Of a DNA stretch of 20,361 nt, positions 1 to 5,999 are shown one piece after another (the stretch's first letter is position 1; the number at the start of each line of letters is the position of its first letter). The DNA comes from a virus. The notes below the pieces were generated by a model that worked only from the letters and a program-made list of their open reading frames with translations, was not told the DNA's origin and made no database searches. Location of the stretch: positions 1 through 20,361 of IMG/VR virus record IMGVR_UViG_3300025137_000401. One strand, 5' to 3'. The position numbers were made by a program, and so were the translations under genes.

Positions 1-30
1 GACACAGTAGAATTAAATGAGGTATATTAA
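1..30 (+). CDS. possible C-terminal end of an upstream gene (partial)
   Basis: The frame from base 1 is open and ends in TAA at 28-30, giving a nine-residue tail (DTVELNEVY). The stop directly abuts the next ATG at 31, the tight spacing seen throughout this genome. Too little is present to say what the protein is, and a short open frame at a window edge can arise by chance. Confidence 0.3.
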   Translation, partial: DTVELNEVY

Positions 31-243
31 ATGAGTAAAAGAAAAAAGATAGAGCAACTGATTGCTAAGATAAACGAAATATATAACAAGGATTATGAAG
101 TAGATCATAGTTCAGCATATACATATCCATATAGGATACGATCTAATAATGGATCGCATGATGTGACTTCAAGGTTGACACCTGCCGAATGTTTGACATG
201 GTGTCAGGGTGTACTTCATGTAGCATGGGATATCGAAAGATGA
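31..243 (+). CDS. small hypothetical protein, 70 aa
   Basis: A 70-residue protein with a basic start (MSKRKK), a Tyr-rich middle and a C-terminal part rich in Trp and Cys. GAGG at 19-22 lies eight bases before the ATG. I recognise no family and see no signal peptide or membrane segment. Its stop overlaps the start of the next small gene in an ATGA arrangement (240-243), so the two are probably translated together. Confidence 0.6.
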   Translation: MSKRKKIEQLIAKINEIYNKDYEVDHSSAYTYPYRIRSNNGSHDVTSRLTPAECLTWCQGVLHVAWDIER

Positions 244-353
244 TATTCAATAAAAAGGTTGACTTGGAAAAAACTTATTTCCATGTGGCAGAATGTCTTA
301 TTGTGATTGCACACGTAATCATTATAATGATTTTAATATTAACAATATGGTGA
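240..353 (+). CDS. single-span membrane microprotein, 37 aa
   Basis: The ATG at 240 overlaps the previous stop by four bases (ATGA) and the frame runs to TGA at 351-353. The first ~16 residues are polar and charged (MIFNKKVDLEKTYFH). Residues ~17-37 are almost all hydrophobic (LIVIAHVIIIMILIL) and would form one transmembrane helix ending in Trp. No strong Shine-Dalgarno is seen, so translation would rely on coupling to the preceding gene. Its codons overlap a candidate promoter at 301-328. Function unknown; phages often carry such proteins for host envelope interference, but that is inference. Confidence 0.45.
   Translation: MIFNKKVDLEKTYFHVAECLIVIAHVIIIMILILTIW
301..328 (+). promoter_or_regulatory. 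candidate sigma70-like promoter for the amidoligase cassette
   Basis: TTGTGA (301-306) is followed after 16 bp by a perfect TATAAT (323-328). Transcription would start near 335, before the GAGG at 352-355 and the amidoligase ATG at 363. The -35 matches consensus at four of six positions. It lies inside the frame of a 37-residue microprotein, which lowers confidence. Confidence 0.4.
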
Positions 354-362
354 GGTAATAAT

Positions 363-1721
363 ATGACAACTAATACGACTACACTACTACGATTTATGAG
401 ATCGGAAACTTACTCATTAAATATCACAGGTAGCCCTAGCTACTATGATATATGGAAGGCAGTACGAAAACAAACAGTAAGAAAAATCGTTGACTGGGAT
501 CACGACCATTTGCAAGAGTATCTTAATACTTTATTTGAGCGTAATGTTGACCTCCCATTTCTACTAGAAAAAGTAGACGGCATGGGTGTTTGGATATGGA
601 ATCGTATGCGACACCAAGGTTACAAAATGCACAACCATGAACAATGTTATCAGGTGCGTCATCATTTGATATCTAGTGACATGAGTGAGTACGATATTTC
701 ATCATGTGATAGCTGTTCTACTGTATCATATACAGAAGATCAGACCTATGTAGATGGTGATGAGTATGTATGCGAAACCTGTATCAATGACAACTATCAA
801 TTCCATGATGGTGATGGTGTGTGGTATCACACAGATGATTACCCATATGATGATGAAGATGACTATGAAGATAGTTATGGTAAGTATTCATATGACGCGT
901 GTGTCATACGATCCATGCAAAACAATGGGTTTGATAAGCATTGGATTAATGGAGGTATGCGTATGCCTTCAGATGATAAAGATGAAATGCTTCTAGGATT
1001 TGAGGCTGAATGGGAAATCAGAGATGATAATGATATGCACGACTTAGTGTCAGATATGCACACACAAATGAGAGGGTTTGGAATAGTCAAGCATGATGGA
1101 TCACTAGAAAATGGAGGTGAGATAGTTACGATACCTGCGACTTTGAAAAGTCAGAAGTATAGGTGGACACAATTCTGTGAGAGTAAGACGAACTTTACAA
1201 ACAGATGTAAGGCATGGCATACAAGTACCTGTGGTACTCATATCCATGTAGACAGACGAGCAGTCACTCCCTTAGAAATCGGTAAGCTATTGGTGTTTGT
1301 AAATGGTAAACACAATAGTAGTTTCATTACTAGCTTTGCAGGTCGTGATGATACTCAATGGTGTAAACGATATACTAAAAGTATCAAGGATGGATTGGAA
1401 CGAACAGATAAATATGAAGCTATCAATACAGGTAAACCTAATACGATAGAGTTCAGAATGTTCAGAGGTAACTTATCGAAGTCAGGTATCATGCGAAACC
1501 TAGAGTTTGTGCATAGCCTAGTGAGGTTTGTAAAACAATCATCATATGATATAGATACTAACAGCTTAAAAGATTTGCAATACGAGAACTTTGTGAAGTG
1601 GGTAGGATTGCAAGACAACAGGGGTATGTATCCATACCTATACAAATGGCTTGTAAAGAATAGCTTTGCAAGTGGAAAGACTAACACTATAAGAGAGAAT
1701 GAGGTAAACGAATGTGCTTAA
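363..1721 (+). CDS. amidoligase (COOH-NH2 ligase) with N-terminal zinc-ribbon-like region
   Basis: The C-terminal half carries the conserved blocks of the amidoligase family (glutamine-synthetase/glutamate-cysteine-ligase fold): GFEAEWE (212-218), HDGSLENGGEIVT (244-256), CGTHIHVD (290-297) and TIEFRMFRGN (361-370). These acidic, His and Arg residues should bind ATP, metal and the acyl-phosphate intermediate. Such enzymes join a carboxylate to an amine at the cost of ATP. Two CxxC pairs (115/118 and 137/140) suggest a zinc ribbon, followed by a very acidic Tyr/Asp stretch (154-177). Start: GAGG at 352-355, seven bases before ATG. The stop overlaps the start of a glutamine amidotransferase gene by ten bases, a pairing known for this family, in which the partner supplies ammonia. 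The substrate cannot be read from sequence. Family assignment is firm; the biological role is inference. Confidence 0.82.
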   Translation: MTTNTTTLLRFMRSETYSLNITGSPSYYDIWKAVRKQTVRKIVDWDHDHLQEYLNTLFERNVDLPFLLEKVDGMGVWIWNRMRHQGYKMHNHEQCYQVRHHLISSDMSEYDISSCDSCSTVSYTEDQTYVDGDEYVCETCINDNYQFHDGDGVWYHTDDYPYDDEDDYEDSYGKYSYDACVIRSMQNNGFDKHWINGGMRMPSDDKDEMLLGFEAEWEIRDDNDMHDLVSDMHTQMRGFGIVKHDGSLENGGEIVTIPATLKSQKYRWTQFCESKTNFTNRCKAWHTSTCGTHIHVDRRAVTPLEIGKLLVFVNGKHNSSFITSFAGRDDTQWCKRYTKSIKDGLERTDKYEAINTGKPNTIEFRMFRGNLSKSGIMRNLEFVHSLVRFVKQSSYDIDTNSLKDLQYENFVKWVGLQDNRGMYPYLYKWLVKNSFASGKTNTIRENEVNECA

Positions 1722-2689
1722 TAGTAAAAACAAATGACAGTTCATCTGTCAAAGAAAACTTAATCAAATCTGCCTATGAAAATAATTCAGATGGGTTTGG
1801 TATCATGTATCTAAAAAAGGATAGGGTAGTAACACAAAAGATTGTACCTAAATCCTCTAAGGATATTGTGAAACTGTTCGATCAGTACAAAGACATGAAG
1901 ATTCCAATGGGATTACATTGGAGGTTTACAACTACAGGTAGTAGTAACAAGGGAAACTGTCACCCATTTAGTGTACTAAATACTGAGACACATGGACGTG
2001 ATGTATTCCTTATGCACAATGGTGCAAAGCTACCAACGCCAATGATTGACAAAGACAAGTCGGACACTCATCAGTATGTAAAGTATGTGTTACGACCTAT
2101 GTTATCTAACAATCCTGACCTACTGTACAATGCTGATTGGCAAGAAATGATTGCTGATAGTATTGGTAGTGACAAGTTATTGTTCCTAGATAGCAAGACA
2201 AAGAAGTTCACGATCATCAATGAAGATGAGGGTGAGTTACTAGATAATGATATGTGGCTATCCAATACATATTCATTATCGAGAGGTGTGGGTATGGACT
2301 ACGATCCCGTAACCGATACACTATCCAATAACATAATGCCGTATGGTAATTCTAGTATATGGAATAGTAAATCGTACAAGCCTACCTATGGCACAAAGTC
2401 AGACAACGATTGGGGTTGGGATGATGTGTATGACTCAAGGTATGACTACGACACCGAAACTTACAAGCCTCAAAGCAATACCTTTGAGATATCTAAAGAG
2501 GGTGAGTTATATAACCTAGCTGATCTATATGGAGCAACCTCTGATGAGATTGATGAGATAGTGAAACGCAATCCGTCAGGTACAGGTGATATGCTACATG
2601 ACCTAGTGTATGCAACACAAGATGAGATATACGATAGTGTATCTGAACTTGAACAACTAAAGTTCAACAGTAAAGGGGGTAACAAATGA
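1712..2689 (+). CDS. class II (Ntn-type) glutamine amidotransferase
   Basis: The protein starts Met-Cys, so removing Met exposes Cys2 as the N-terminal nucleophile. Class II amidotransferase motifs follow in order: DGFG (27-30), HWRFTTTG (69-76), NCHPF (82-86), MHNG (101-104) and SDT (117-119). These bind glutamine and build the oxyanion hole. The domain hydrolyses glutamine and passes ammonia to a partner, here most likely the amidoligase encoded directly upstream with a ten-base overlap. Residues ~185-325 are an extra region rich in Tyr, Asp, Asn and Ser that I do not recognise. GAGG at 1701-1704 is the ribosome site. The next gene overlaps the stop (ATGA), so the three form one translational unit. 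No synthase domain follows in the same chain, so it is not GlmS, PurF or AsnB. Confidence 0.85.
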   Translation: MCLIVKTNDSSSVKENLIKSAYENNSDGFGIMYLKKDRVVTQKIVPKSSKDIVKLFDQYKDMKIPMGLHWRFTTTGSSNKGNCHPFSVLNTETHGRDVFLMHNGAKLPTPMIDKDKSDTHQYVKYVLRPMLSNNPDLLYNADWQEMIADSIGSDKLLFLDSKTKKFTIINEDEGELLDNDMWLSNTYSLSRGVGMDYDPVTDTLSNNIMPYGNSSIWNSKSYKPTYGTKSDNDWGWDDVYDSRYDYDTETYKPQSNTFEISKEGELYNLADLYGATSDEIDEIVKRNPSGTGDMLHDLVYATQDEIYDSVSELEQLKFNSKGGNK

Positions 2690-3444
2690 CAGTAGATAAA
2701 GTATATAGGCACATAAACTTTGACAAACAAATGATCATAGGTTTTCAAACATTTAAACCTCATGATGATGATGTAGGTAGGTGTAATAAACTTTACTTAG
2801 GTAAAGCCTCTCATAGTAAAAGCTATGTTCTTATTAATGGAAGTAAGGCAATGAATCTATCACATGACGTGATAACGAAAGCACCTATTAAATTAGATAG
2901 CTTTGCATCTCAGCTAGTAGATAGATCTTTCTATATGAAAGATATAACTTGGGGCATCGCCAAAATTCTACCTGAAATCTTTCCGTCTGTTCACAGATTC
3001 AAGGTTGTTGATAGTTCGGAAACTAATATCAACAAACTTAAAGAGCAGATCATAGATCTCAACAGGAACAAAGGGCATGAGACTAAGTACATACTGATAG
3101 CAACAGGTACGCACATAAGACGATTCCAATTCGAGGAACTGCTACGCGATACCCCTGAGAATGCTAGGCACAGACGCATACTAAAGAAACCAAATGTATG
3201 GAGGTCATATAGATATCTATATCCTAGTATCAAGAAAACAATCCCTCGCTTCGAGGAGTTAGGTACTAACCCTAGTGGGTATGATCTTGCTGACATGACA
3301 CTCGATCCACCTATAGGTATACCAAAACCAATACTCGGTGGGGCATTCACAACACGAAGCAACCACACTAGAATTATTAACCACAACCATGTAATTAAAG
3401 ATGAGATGTATCAGACATGGAGTTACGACAGAAAATTAGCATAG
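2686..3444 (+). CDS. unrecognised third protein of the amidoligase cassette, 252 aa
   Basis: The ATG overlaps the amidotransferase stop (ATGA, 2686-2689) and AAGGGGG at 2673-2679 is its ribosome site, so it belongs to the same operon. I recognise no family. The protein is mixed, with many Arg, Lys and His residues and no signal peptide, membrane span or clear nucleotide-binding loop. Visible patches are an N-terminal HDDDVGRCN (26-34), an ATGTHIRRFQFEEL stretch (139-152), a basic ARHRRILKKP patch (160-169) and a Pro/Gly-rich segment with DPPIGIPKPILGG (208-219). It could be the acceptor of the modification, a DNA- or RNA-binding partner, or a third enzyme; context only shows that it is co-expressed. 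A hairpin terminator follows. Confidence 0.7.
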   Translation: MTVDKVYRHINFDKQMIIGFQTFKPHDDDVGRCNKLYLGKASHSKSYVLINGSKAMNLSHDVITKAPIKLDSFASQLVDRSFYMKDITWGIAKILPEIFPSVHRFKVVDSSETNINKLKEQIIDLNRNKGHETKYILIATGTHIRRFQFEELLRDTPENARHRRILKKPNVWRSYRYLYPSIKKTIPRFEELGTNPSGYDLADMTLDPPIGIPKPILGGAFTTRSNHTRIINHNHVIKDEMYQTWSYDRKLA

Positions 3445-3461
3445 CTAATACCTCACGAATG

Positions 3462-3503
3462 AAGGGGGCACTCGAAAAATAAAATGCAATGTCCCCTTTA
3501 TTC
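3462..3503 (+). terminator. hairpin terminator after the amidoligase cassette
   Basis: AAGGGGGCA (3462-3470) pairs with TGTCCCCTT (3490-3498), nine pairs including one G-U, around a 19-base A-rich loop. A short T-rich stretch (TTTATT) follows. It lies 17 bases after the 252-residue gene's stop. The large loop and short T-tract make it a moderate rather than a strong terminator. Confidence 0.55.
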
Positions 3504-3662
3504 AATATAACACCGACCGATCACCGACAGACCCCGAATGACACCCATTCTAGGAATGTCAGGCACACACCCTTTATATATTTATATATAATAAAAAAAT
3601 AATATAATTAAAATCGTATATTAGAGGGGTATGGGGGTGGGTAAACCAATAACAGTGTAATA
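3504..3662. other. noncoding segment with A/T-only tract, G-runs and short repeats; candidate origin or control region
   Basis: No credible gene is seen here. CACCGAC occurs at 3511-3517 and again at 3522-3528, one helical turn apart. Bases 3573-3614 (42 bp) contain no G or C. G-runs follow on the top strand at 3626-3629, 3633-3637 and 3639-3641. An easily melted tract beside repeats and G-rich sequence is typical of phage replication origins or regulatory hubs, but no known initiator site is recognised. Confidence 0.4.
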
Positions 3663-3663
3663 C

Positions 3664-3695
3664 GGGAACACTCGGTGTTCTCATGGTGTTATACT
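3664..3695 (+). promoter_or_regulatory. extended -10 promoter with a dyad over the -35 region
   Basis: TGT-TATACT (3687-3695) is an extended -10 element. There is no good -35 hexamer. Instead a perfect inverted repeat, GAACAC-TCG-GTGTTC (3666-3680), covers that position, as expected for an operator or activator site. Transcription would start near 3702, about 40 bases before the first gene of the small-gene block (ATG 3743). Confidence 0.45.
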
Positions 3696-3742
3696 ACTGC
3701 GACACAAAAGCTGTTGCATTTAATAACAGAAGGAGTATAATT

Positions 3743-3946
3743 ATGACTATGATTAACAGACTAAAGACAGAACTAAGTACACTACTAACCGATCTATCTC
3801 AACAGATAGAAGGGTACGAGAGATTGCCAGTCGGAACAAGTGATGAACGGATCACGCAGGGTTGGCTTGAAGCAGTCGAGTATATAGACAAACATATACA
3901 GAGGCTAGAAGAAGATGAACAACAGGAGGACTTTGACAATGGGTAA
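3743..3946 (+). CDS. small hypothetical protein, 67 aa
   Basis: The frame is open from 3683, but the start at 3743 is preferred because AAGGAG (3730-3735) sits seven bases before it and the upstream part overlaps the promoter region. The protein begins MTMINRLKTELSTLL, looks wholly alpha-helical, and ends in a very acidic tail (EEDEQQEDFDNG). It contains a TQGWLEAVEYID patch. No family is recognised. It is the first gene of the block of tiny genes behind the 3687 promoter, the usual place for early host-takeover proteins, though that role is only inferred. Confidence 0.65.
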   Translation: MTMINRLKTELSTLLTDLSQQIEGYERLPVGTSDERITQGWLEAVEYIDKHIQRLEEDEQQEDFDNG

Positions 3947-4100
3947 GGTAAAGGCATGGATGCAAGATCAGATCGACAACATGACTGATGAACAGATGAA
4001 AGAGTATGAAGAACAGAACGAATATCAAAGCGATTTGTTTAGTGTGATGATAGATGCACACAAAAAATCAAAGGAGAATGAAGATGAAAAAGATAATTAA
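3939..4100 (+). CDS. small hypothetical acidic protein, 53 aa
   Basis: Begins at ATG 3939 (MGKVKAWMQDQI), behind a strong AGGAGGA (3924-3930), and overlaps the preceding stop by eight bases. A longer in-frame start at 3915 has no ribosome site. Charged and helical, rich in Glu, Asp and Lys, with a TDEQMKEYEEQNEYQ stretch and no membrane span. Unrecognised. Its 3' end overlaps the start of the next gene (4084). Confidence 0.6.
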   Translation: MGKVKAWMQDQIDNMTDEQMKEYEEQNEYQSDLFSVMIDAHKKSKENEDEKDN

Positions 4101-4224
4101 TGAACTGAGTATATCGGTAGCGTGTATGCTAGATGATATAGCTGATGTTAAACAGAAAGATGTAGAACATTTACAAAGTTTAGTAACACAATTAGAAAAT
4201 AGAATGGAGGATAAAGATGAGTAA
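4084..4224 (+). CDS. small hypothetical protein, 46 aa
   Basis: ATG 4084 is preceded by AAGGAG (4071-4076) and the frame ends in TAA at 4222-4224. The 46-residue product begins MKKIINELSISVACM and continues as a predicted coiled-coil-like helix with heptad-spaced Leu and Val (VEHLQSLVTQLENRM). It overlaps the genes on both sides by 17 and 8 bases. Family and role unknown; it could be a small helical regulator or a protein inhibitor. Confidence 0.55.
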   Translation: MKKIINELSISVACMLDDIADVKQKDVEHLQSLVTQLENRMEDKDE

Positions 4225-4303
4225 CTTTTTACTAATGAGTATAACATTTTCTGTATTGGTATTGATATGTGTAGCATGGGGAATACTATGGGACTTGAGC
4301 TAG
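4217..4303 (+). CDS. single-span membrane microprotein, 28 aa
   Basis: ATG 4217 follows GGAGG (4206-4210) by six bases. The whole 28-residue product is essentially one transmembrane helix (FLLMSITFSVLVLICVAWGIL) with a short WDLS end. Strong ribosome site, packed overlaps with both neighbours and clean hydrophobicity support a real gene despite its length. Likely an inner-membrane peptide; function unknown. Confidence 0.5.
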   Translation: MSNFLLMSITFSVLVLICVAWGILWDLS

Positions 4304-4446
4304 TAATATTTTTTATGCTGGTGCTTATGGCTAGTATAGGATATGGCACTGCATATCTGCAGATGCGTAGAGAGATAAGGGTACGCGAAATTGAGATAGG
4401 TATACTTTATCATTACATAGAGACAGGACAGAGCAATGACAGATAA
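4288..4446 (+). CDS. small membrane protein, 52 aa
   Basis: ATG 4288 overlaps the 28-residue gene by 16 bases and follows a GGGGA (4278-4282). Residues ~4-24 form one membrane helix (ELVIFFMLVLMASIGYGTAYL). A basic, helical cytoplasmic tail with RREIRVREIEIGILYHYIE follows. This is the layout of a single-span protein with an amphipathic tail. It directly follows another single-span peptide, so the two could form a membrane pair. No homologue is recognised; a holin-type role is unlikely because the lysis genes are on the other strand, far away. Confidence 0.5.
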   Translation: MGLELVIFFMLVLMASIGYGTAYLQMRREIRVREIEIGILYHYIETGQSNDR

Positions 4447-4585
4447 AGAAAGATCAGAGTATGAAAAACTTAAGGGCGATTCAATGAATGGTACTATGAG
4501 TTTCGACAAGGCGATGCGTTACTTCGCATTGGTAAAGAAAGATAAGGAAGGTAAAGCTAATGACAAAACAAGAAGCAAAAAATAG
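4436..4585 (+). CDS. small hypothetical protein, 49 aa
   Basis: ATG 4436, with a weak AGGAC a few bases upstream; the frame ends in TAG at 4583-4585. The product is charged (MTDKERSEYEKLKGDSMNG, then a MSFDKAMRYFALVKKDKEGK helix) and ends in Lys/Ser. It overlaps the previous gene by 11 bases and the next by 26. Small and unrecognised; supported mainly by its place in the overlapping series. Confidence 0.45.
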   Translation: MTDKERSEYEKLKGDSMNGTMSFDKAMRYFALVKKDKEGKANDKTRSKK

Positions 4586-4754
4586 AGACTTCGCTAAGGC
4601 GATGATACAATTTATGCGTAAGTATATACCAATAGGACAGGCTGAAAATATATTAGCTGAAAGGTTAGGGCAATGTTATGATGCTTTCCCTCAGACAGAG
4701 ATGAAAGACAGGGAACAATACGTGAAGTGGTTGGGTATACACAATGAAGGATGA
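4560..4754 (+). CDS. small hypothetical protein, 64 aa
   Basis: ATG 4560 is preceded by an AAGGAAGG-type site (4546-4553). The product is mainly helical, with an AKAMIQFMRKYIPIGQAENILAER stretch in which hydrophobic residues recur every three to four positions. No signal peptide or membrane segment. Its start lies inside the end of the 49-residue gene. Family unknown. Confidence 0.6.
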   Translation: MTKQEAKNRDFAKAMIQFMRKYIPIGQAENILAERLGQCYDAFPQTEMKDREQYVKWLGIHNEG

Positions 4755-4758
4755 AGAT

Positions 4759-4986
4759 ATGCAATGGGATATAGCCTATTGGAATCCATCCGACAAAGTG
4801 ACGGACGCACAGCTAGATAGGTTCTTACTTGACGGCACAGGAACTTCAGCAGAAGTACCTACCTATTATACTGTCCGACAATTCGTCGATGCATATAACA
4901 AACAAGAGATAACAGACATGGGTTGGCTATACAGTACACCCCGTCACAATTCAGGAGGACATGATGATAAAGAAGTTAGTATATAA
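4759..4986 (+). CDS. small hypothetical protein, 75 aa
   Basis: Two ATGs are possible, 4744 and 4759. The second is favoured because GAAGGA (4746-4751) lies seven bases before it, while 4744 has only a weak site. The protein starts MQWDIAYWNPSDKVTD, has a TYYTVRQFVDAYNKQ helix and ends in a His/Gly-rich region. It reads as a soluble acidic protein. Not recognised. Confidence 0.55.
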   Translation: MQWDIAYWNPSDKVTDAQLDRFLLDGTGTSAEVPTYYTVRQFVDAYNKQEITDMGWLYSTPRHNSGGHDDKEVSI

Positions 4987-5104
4987 GTTACTAAATCGTA
5001 GACTACTACCTAAAGAAAACAAAATGAAATGGGTATGGTATAGTATGATACATAAAGAGAATGAATCAAACAAATTTGTTGACATCAATAAAAAAATGTG
5101 GTAA
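4964..5104 (+). CDS. small basic hypothetical protein, 46 aa
   Basis: AGGAGG (4953-4958) precedes a double ATG; 4964 has the better spacing, and 4961 is also possible. The product is strongly basic at the start (MIKKLVYKLLNRRLL) with a Trp/Tyr-rich middle (MKWVWYSMIH) and ends MW. The frame closes at TAA 5102-5104. It overlaps the previous gene by 23 bases. The amphipathic basic start could bind membrane or nucleic acid. Unrecognised. Confidence 0.5.
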   Translation: MIKKLVYKLLNRRLLPKENKMKWVWYSMIHKENESNKFVDINKKMW

Positions 5105-5113
5105 GACTATACT

Positions 5114-5497
5114 ATGAAACTACCTAAACATATAAGAATCGGAGCATTTAAAATTGAGTTAGTCTGCCTACCTCATAACTTAATGTATGAAGTTGGTGAA
5201 GCACAAGGCACATTCATTATCAAGCCACCCTATCAAATCTTTTTAGATAAAGAAATGGTTGAACGTGGTGGTGCTGACGCAATCAATGTAGTACTGCATG
5301 AACTAATGCACGTTGGTTATTATCAATACCATTTAAAAGATAAAGAAGAAGAGACAATCGTTAATTCATTCGGTAACTTTATGACTGAACTATTATGTCA
5401 TACAGAGTTAGGTGATTGGATTAACTACGAGAAAGATAGAGAGAGGAATACAAGTGGAAGAATACCTGTTCGTATACGGAACACTAAAAAGAAATGA
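5114..5497 (+). CDS. HExxH zinc metallopeptidase-like protein
   Basis: Residues 58-70 (NVVLHELMHVGYY) contain HELMH at 62-66: two His as metal ligands and the catalytic Glu. The acidic patch EEE at 78-80, about 14 residues on, could provide the third ligand, as in gluzincin-type minimal peptidases. The 127-residue size matches the small one-domain peptidases often found in phages, without the helix-turn-helix of full ImmA/IrrE proteins. No signal peptide, so it would act in the cytoplasm, perhaps on a host or phage protein; the substrate is unknown. The ribosome site is weak (GGTAAG). The last 44 bases overlap the next gene. Confidence 0.65.
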   Translation: MKLPKHIRIGAFKIELVCLPHNLMYEVGEAQGTFIIKPPYQIFLDKEMVERGGADAINVVLHELMHVGYYQYHLKDKEEETIVNSFGNFMTELLCHTELGDWINYEKDRERNTSGRIPVRIRNTKKK

Positions 5498-5867
5498 AAG
5501 ACTGCACGACTTACTAAGATCCCAAGAGTTTATAGATACTGCTACAACAGTAGACGCAAACTTTAACATGGGGGATTTAAGTAACGCATACCCTATAGTA
5601 TTTAGAAGCAATGAAGATGCTGACACATTCAAGTACAAGATAAGGGGCGAGGTTTTTAAACTGACAAGCCCTGGGGTGTATCATTACATTGATCGAATGG
5701 AAAAGGGTGCGGCATATAAGATGGTTGACACACTAGTCAGACTAAGTAATAATAAACAGATGATAGTAAAGATGTATGTGATGGATGATCTACCATACAA
5801 CCCTAGCTATCTGACTAAGGATAATATTAAATCCAAAAAGAATATACTCGAATGGAGTAATCAATAG
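5454..5867 (+). CDS. gamma-glutamylcyclotransferase-like (AIG2/GGCT) protein, GTG start
   Basis: The N-terminus LFVYGTLKRNERLHDLL carries the YGTL loop of the GGCT/AIG2 family, and IDRMEKGAAY (79-88) matches the D-x-x-E segment whose Glu (E83) is the general acid/base in GGACT-type members. These enzymes release 5-oxoproline from gamma-glutamyl amines or peptides. The start is GTG at 5454, seven bases after GAGAGG (5441-5446); an ATG at 5412 would add 14 residues lacking family similarity and has no ribosome site. Length (137) fits one domain. It overlaps the metallopeptidase gene by 44 bases. A functional tie with the amidoligase upstream is chemically plausible but unproven. Confidence 0.75.
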   Translation: MEEYLFVYGTLKRNERLHDLLRSQEFIDTATTVDANFNMGDLSNAYPIVFRSNEDADTFKYKIRGEVFKLTSPGVYHYIDRMEKGAAYKMVDTLVRLSNNKQMIVKMYVMDDLPYNPSYLTKDNIKSKKNILEWSNQ

Positions 5868-5989
5868 TGGAGAGTTCTTACTATTGGGACAAGGTATTCT
5901 CAGCCATACAAGGAGTGTTGGTTTGGATAATGTTACGTGGAGTATTCTATGTGATAGGATTTAATTTGTTATACAAACTATTAACATAA
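5867..5989 (+). CDS. membrane microprotein, 40 aa, GTG start
   Basis: GTG 5867 overlaps the preceding TAG by one base (TAGTG), with GGAG at 5854-5857. The product VESSYYWDKVFSA... continues into a hydrophobic stretch from ~12 to 39 (IQGVLVWIMLRGVFYVIGFNLLY) interrupted by one Arg, so one long or two short membrane helices. The frame closes at TAA 5987-5989, which overlaps the strong ribosome site of the next gene. Without it this 130-base stretch would be empty. Function unknown. Confidence 0.45.
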   Translation: MESSYYWDKVFSAIQGVLVWIMLRGVFYVIGFNLLYKLLT

Positions 5990-5999
5990 GGAGGACGGC

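Noticed and set aside
175-198. Two TTGACA hexamers in the first gene
   Set aside because: Neither has a -10-like hexamer at 16-18 bp, and both fall in coding sequence.
875-1687. Minus-strand frames opposite the amidoligase gene
   Set aside because: The plus-strand protein has conserved family motifs; the antisense frames have no ribosome sites or recognisable content.
3571-3641. CRISPR array or tandem repeat in the noncoding gap
   Set aside because: The A/T tract and G-runs are low-complexity sequence; there are no regularly spaced repeats with unique spacers.
5079-5113. TTGACA and TATACT before the metallopeptidase gene
   Set aside because: The spacer is 23 bp, too long for a sigma70 promoter.
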